A stretch of DNA of 24,124 bases, taken from NCBI GenBank assembly GCA_023231475.1, contig JALJEE010002612.1, positions 1 through 24,124 of the forward strand. The letters are read 5' to 3'. Below are positions 21,314 to 24,124 of this stretch, piece by piece. A model generated the notes under the pieces. The model did not search any database, had not been told where the DNA came from, and saw only the letters and a program-made list of their open reading frames with translations. Every line of letters begins with the position of its first letter. The first letter of the stretch is position 1. The DNA comes from Seison nebaliae (taxonomy: Eukaryota > Rotifera > Pararotatoria > Seisonacea > Seisonidae). Position numbers and translations under genes: made by a program.

Positions 21314-22660
21314 ATGAATGTGTGGTATCTAATCACGATATTCATTCTCACCATCCAAACGATAACTGCCGGGTTAATTTTCATATGGAAAATATTTCTT
21401 TTTAATTTTCGAATTTAGTCGAGATTTTTATAAAATTTTAGGAATTAAGAAAAATGCGAGAACGAATGAAATAAAGAAAGCATATAGGAGATTGGCGAAA
21501 GAGTTACATCCGGACAAAAATAAAAACGATCCAAACGCTCAAGAAAAATTCCAGGATTTAGGTGCAGCTTATGAAGTTCTATTTTCATCTTTCTAAAATC
21601 TTCTCTTAAATTTTCTTTCTCAGACTTTAGTCGATGAAGAAAAAAGAAGAATTTATGATCGACATGGTGAAGAAGGATTGAAAGAGAATGGTGGCGGTGG
21701 TCATGGAGATCCGTTTTCTAGTTTTTTTGGTGATTTTTTCCATTTTGGAGGAAATGGTGGAGAGCATCATGGTGAACGTGAAGTGCCGAAAGGTGGCGAT
21801 GTCGTCATGAAACTATTTGTGACATTGGAAGAAGTGTATGTGGGGAATTTTATTGAGATTGTACGAAATAAACCTGTTGCTAAACAAACATCGGGAACAC
21901 GTCGATGTAATTGTCGACATGAAATGAGAACGGTCCAATTAGGTCCAGGTCGATTCCAGATGGTTCAGGAACAGGTTTGTGACGAATGTCCAAATATTAA
22001 GTTAATTATTTAAATAATCTAATTAATATATTAATAATTCAATTCTAATAGAATGGTGACAGAAGAGAAGATTTTAGAGATTGAAATAGAAGCTGGTGTA
22101 AAGGAAGGTTTCGAATATCCATTCGTCGCCGAAGGTGAACCACATATCGATGGTGAACCAGGAGACTTGAAATTTGTCATAAATATCCAAAAGTTTCTTC
22201 TTTTATAATTTTATTTGAATTTTGAAATTTGAAAGACATAAAATTTTTGAACGAAAACATAATGATTTATATACGAATCTAACGGTGACGTTACAGGAAT
22301 CATTAAACGGTTTTGATGTAGAATTGGAACATTTGGATGGACATAAAGTTAATTTTTTGAACTTCCTTTCAAAATATTCGAGTTTGATTTTAGTTGAGAA
22401 TTTCTCGACAAAAAGTTACTTGGCACGGTGCCATCATTCGAAAGAAGGGTCAGGGAATGCCACACTATGATTACAACAATCGATATGGCGATCTCTATGT
22501 CACGATTCATGTGGACTTCCCTAAAATAGAATTAGATTCCGACCAGAAGAAAAGTCCTCTTTATTTCTCCCATTTATTTTATCAATTATTATCTCTATTA
22601 TTAGTGATCAGCGAAATATTGAAACAAGAACCAAAACATAAGTTTGAGAACGGTCTCTAA
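21314..22660 (+). CDS. DNAJB11: ER-resident J-protein DNAJB11 (ERdj3)
   Basis: Exons: join(21314..21372,21419..21575,21624..22000,22052..22192,22236..22347,22394..22553,22605..22660), 353 aa (human 358). It is a luminal Hsp40 that delivers unfolded clients to BiP. The signal peptide [20 protein letters not shown] occupies exon 1. The J domain follows ([16 protein letters not shown] at 50-52; [10 protein letters not shown]), then a Gly/Phe-rich stretch ([10 protein letters not shown]), substrate domain I with [19 protein letters not shown], and the ERdj3-specific cysteine module RCNCRHEM ... VCDECPN. Domain II contains [20 protein letters not shown]-like [15 protein letters not shown] and HLDGHK. 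The C-terminus ends FENGL (human YNGLQGY). The six introns are 43-51 nt, and each join restores the human alignment. The last exon is 56 nt. No KDEL, as in human. Confidence 0.96.
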
Positions 22661-23080
22661 CAATTTTTATTACGAGTTTTAGTATTATAAATTTTAATTC
22701 ATTATTCGATATACATACCACTATTCTTCGTTGTTCTTATTATTGTTTTTTTCGTTAAGCACATCATTCTTTTAATTAGTAATCTTCTCACTTACGTTCA
22801 GTTGAATTCTTTCCTTTTTTTTAATTTAATCACATTTTCTGACAAAGATAAATCGTCCAATTTATTTCGAATTTCTTCAATAAAATAATTAATGAATGTA
22901 TGGCACATGAAAAGTTATCAAAATACATGTGAAGCTGTGAAGCGGTGATATATCTTTTAACATCGAAATAGTTTTGGTTATTTTTTAATAAAAAACACGT
23001 TCTAATAAAAATGGGAAAATGAACATCTTAAATCGGCGAGAAGTCAAAGATAGAGCCGTATATTGATGCCGATATATTTA
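22661..23080. other. 3' flank of DNAJB11
   Basis: 420 bp, AT-rich. AATAAA at 22879-22884 is the first clear poly(A) hexamer, 218 nt past the stop. The right half may be decayed sequence upstream of the Tc1-like fragment, but no frame can be followed. Confidence 0.4.
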
Positions 23081-23236
23081 TATGCTCAAGTTAGTCCGGA
23101 CCTCGATATGATTGAAGAAATATGGTCGTGGCTAAATAGGAAAATTTATCGGGTTCAACATTATATCGAAACTGTTGAAAGGCTCAAAATAGCTATAAAA
23201 ATTGGTTGTAATAACTTAGACATTTGCCATAATTAA
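23081..23236 (+). pseudogene. Tc1/mariner transposase C-terminal fragment
   Basis: A 51-codon frame reads YAQVSPDLDMIEEIWSWLNR, then KIYRVQHYIETVERLKIAI and a stop. This is the third catalytic block of Tc1-like transposases (usual W-P-A-x-S-P-D-L-N-P-I-E-x-x-W-S-x-L-K), here with N-P changed to D-M. The following region fits the C-terminal helix (T-V-E-x-L-K-x-A-I). Nothing of the helix-turn-helix or the first two catalytic blocks is visible upstream. The motif details (EEIWSWL versus ETLWGRL) show a different Tc1 lineage from the relic at 1054-1785. Confidence 0.75.
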
Positions 23237-23573
23237 AAAACGATACCTCTCATTTGACAAGCGAGTTGTCCATGGTCATGTGACTCATAAAGGAACATTC
23301 CTGATTATTAACTTCACATATATTGTGGTAGCCTTTAAAATTTTATTGAGTAGTATATCTAGTGTTTTATCGGAGGAATATTATATATAATGATTGCAGA
23401 ATTGTGGACGTTTCAAAGAAAAACATTTCCCTCTTGTACTTTTCTAATGTTGTAAGTTCCAATCAGATATTCGAATCTAATATCCCAAAGAGTACTTCCA
23501 CAACTTCGTTGGACAGTTTTGGTCCCTTTGTTTAATTTATTCGTCATTTCTATTCGTTTTTGAGAAATTGTAG
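23237..23573. other. Spacer between two transposon relics
   Basis: 337 bp with no recognisable frame, repeat or RNA gene. It should contain the decayed 3' end of the Tc1-like element and the 3' end of the minus-strand LINE copy. Confidence 0.4.
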
Positions 23574-24047
23574 TTAATAGGGAAGGAGAACGACTGTTGC
23601 GAAGAGGAAAGAACGATTACATCTGTGGAAACAGCAAACTAATCTCCTTATAAGTCGGTTGTAGGCGCGGTTCATGGACAAGAAATAACGTTGGGTGCAA
23701 GAAAAAATTGTTTCCGGACAGTATAGAGGCAGAACCAAACTCTTAGAAATGACATGACATGTGGAAACGGATTGTTCCCGATGTGGATGTTACATGTGTC
23801 GTTCAGACTTTATTCGATGACTTTATGTTCATTCGATAGCGGAAAAAATAGAATGGAAGATTGAGGAGTCATTAGGCCGGAGATAAGCTTTAAAACAGAG
23901 AATATCCCGTATCATGAAATAAAATACATCGGTGGACATTTGAGTGAAAGAATCAGGGAAGAGATCTTTAGAGATAACCTTTAGATGTGTAAGAGGTCAA
24001 AATACCTTAAGGACAAAACCGGAGAAAACGGACAAATCGTATGAATT
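23574..24047 (-). mobile_element. Non-LTR retrotransposon (LINE) relic, copy 2
   Basis: On the minus strand, from 24047 downwards, NSYDLSVFSGFVLKVF aligns position for position with NSYRPICISSFLLKVF of copy 1 (2560 onwards). At 23741-23574 the frame reads SLVLPLYCPETIFSC, then YNRLIRRLVCCFHRCNRS and FLFA, close to SLVLPLYSLETIFLC, YNRLISRMICCFHRCNRS and LLFA in copy 1. The two landmarks are about as far apart as in copy 1, so little was deleted between them. Stops and shifts in between, and apparent loss of the motif A aspartates, mark it as dead. It continues towards, but is not recognisable at, the right edge of the window. Confidence 0.78.
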
Positions 24048-24124
24048 TCCAGAATAGTGATAAAACGATTGATCACATGATAATGAAGCTGTATCGATAT
24101 TACTGTTTATAATCCATAATCTTA

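Noticed and set aside
21314-21623. DNAJB11 as a J-domain-truncated pseudogene
   Set aside because: Two short introns (46 and 48 nt) restore the signal peptide and the complete J domain with HPD.

Overview
The window looks like nuclear DNA of a compact, AT-rich metazoan genome. Seven genes have clear animal orthologs: ARV1, type II PI 4-kinase, POFUT1, WDR1/AIP1, ECH1, the PP2A scaffold A subunit and DNAJB11. POFUT1 in particular points to an animal. I rebuilt 29 GT-AG introns by protein homology and reading frame. They are very short (43-76 nt, median 48), and intergenic gaps are often only 120-650 bp. A small-genome bilaterian such as an orthonectid, mite or nematode-like lineage would fit, but the sequence alone does not settle the clade.

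Layout: positions 1-3.2 kb are a transposon graveyard. It holds the 3' end of an unknown acidic ORF, a hAT transposase relic (minus), a Tc1-like transposase relic (plus) and a non-LTR retrotransposon relic (plus). About 1.1 kb without a recognisable gene follows. From 4.3 to 22.7 kb lies a dense, apparently transposon-free gene island: ARV1 (+), PI4K2 (+, 5 exons), POFUT1 (-, 7 exons, convergent with PI4K2), WDR1 (-, 8 exons), ECH1 (+, intronless, divergent from WDR1), the PP2A A subunit (+, 3 exons), three consecutive plus-strand genes I do not recognise (214, 464 and 964 aa as modelled), and DNAJB11 (+, 7 exons). The right flank (22.7-24.1 kb) again holds relics: a second Tc1-like fragment (plus) and a second copy of the same non-LTR family (minus).

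The genes are housekeeping and do not form one pathway. Four act in or from the secretory/endomembrane system: ARV1 (ER sterol/lipid homeostasis), PI4K2 (Golgi/endosomal PI4P), POFUT1 (ER O-fucosylation of EGF repeats) and DNAJB11 (ER co-chaperone of BiP). WDR1 turns over actin, ECH1 handles odd-position double bonds in beta-oxidation, and PP2A-A scaffolds the phosphatase.

The most unusual signal is at the 5' splice sites. Of 25 introns anchored by homology, 23 begin GTT rather than the usual GTA/GTG, and +5 G is rare. The block of three unrecognised genes at 15.6-21.2 kb is the main unexplained coding content.
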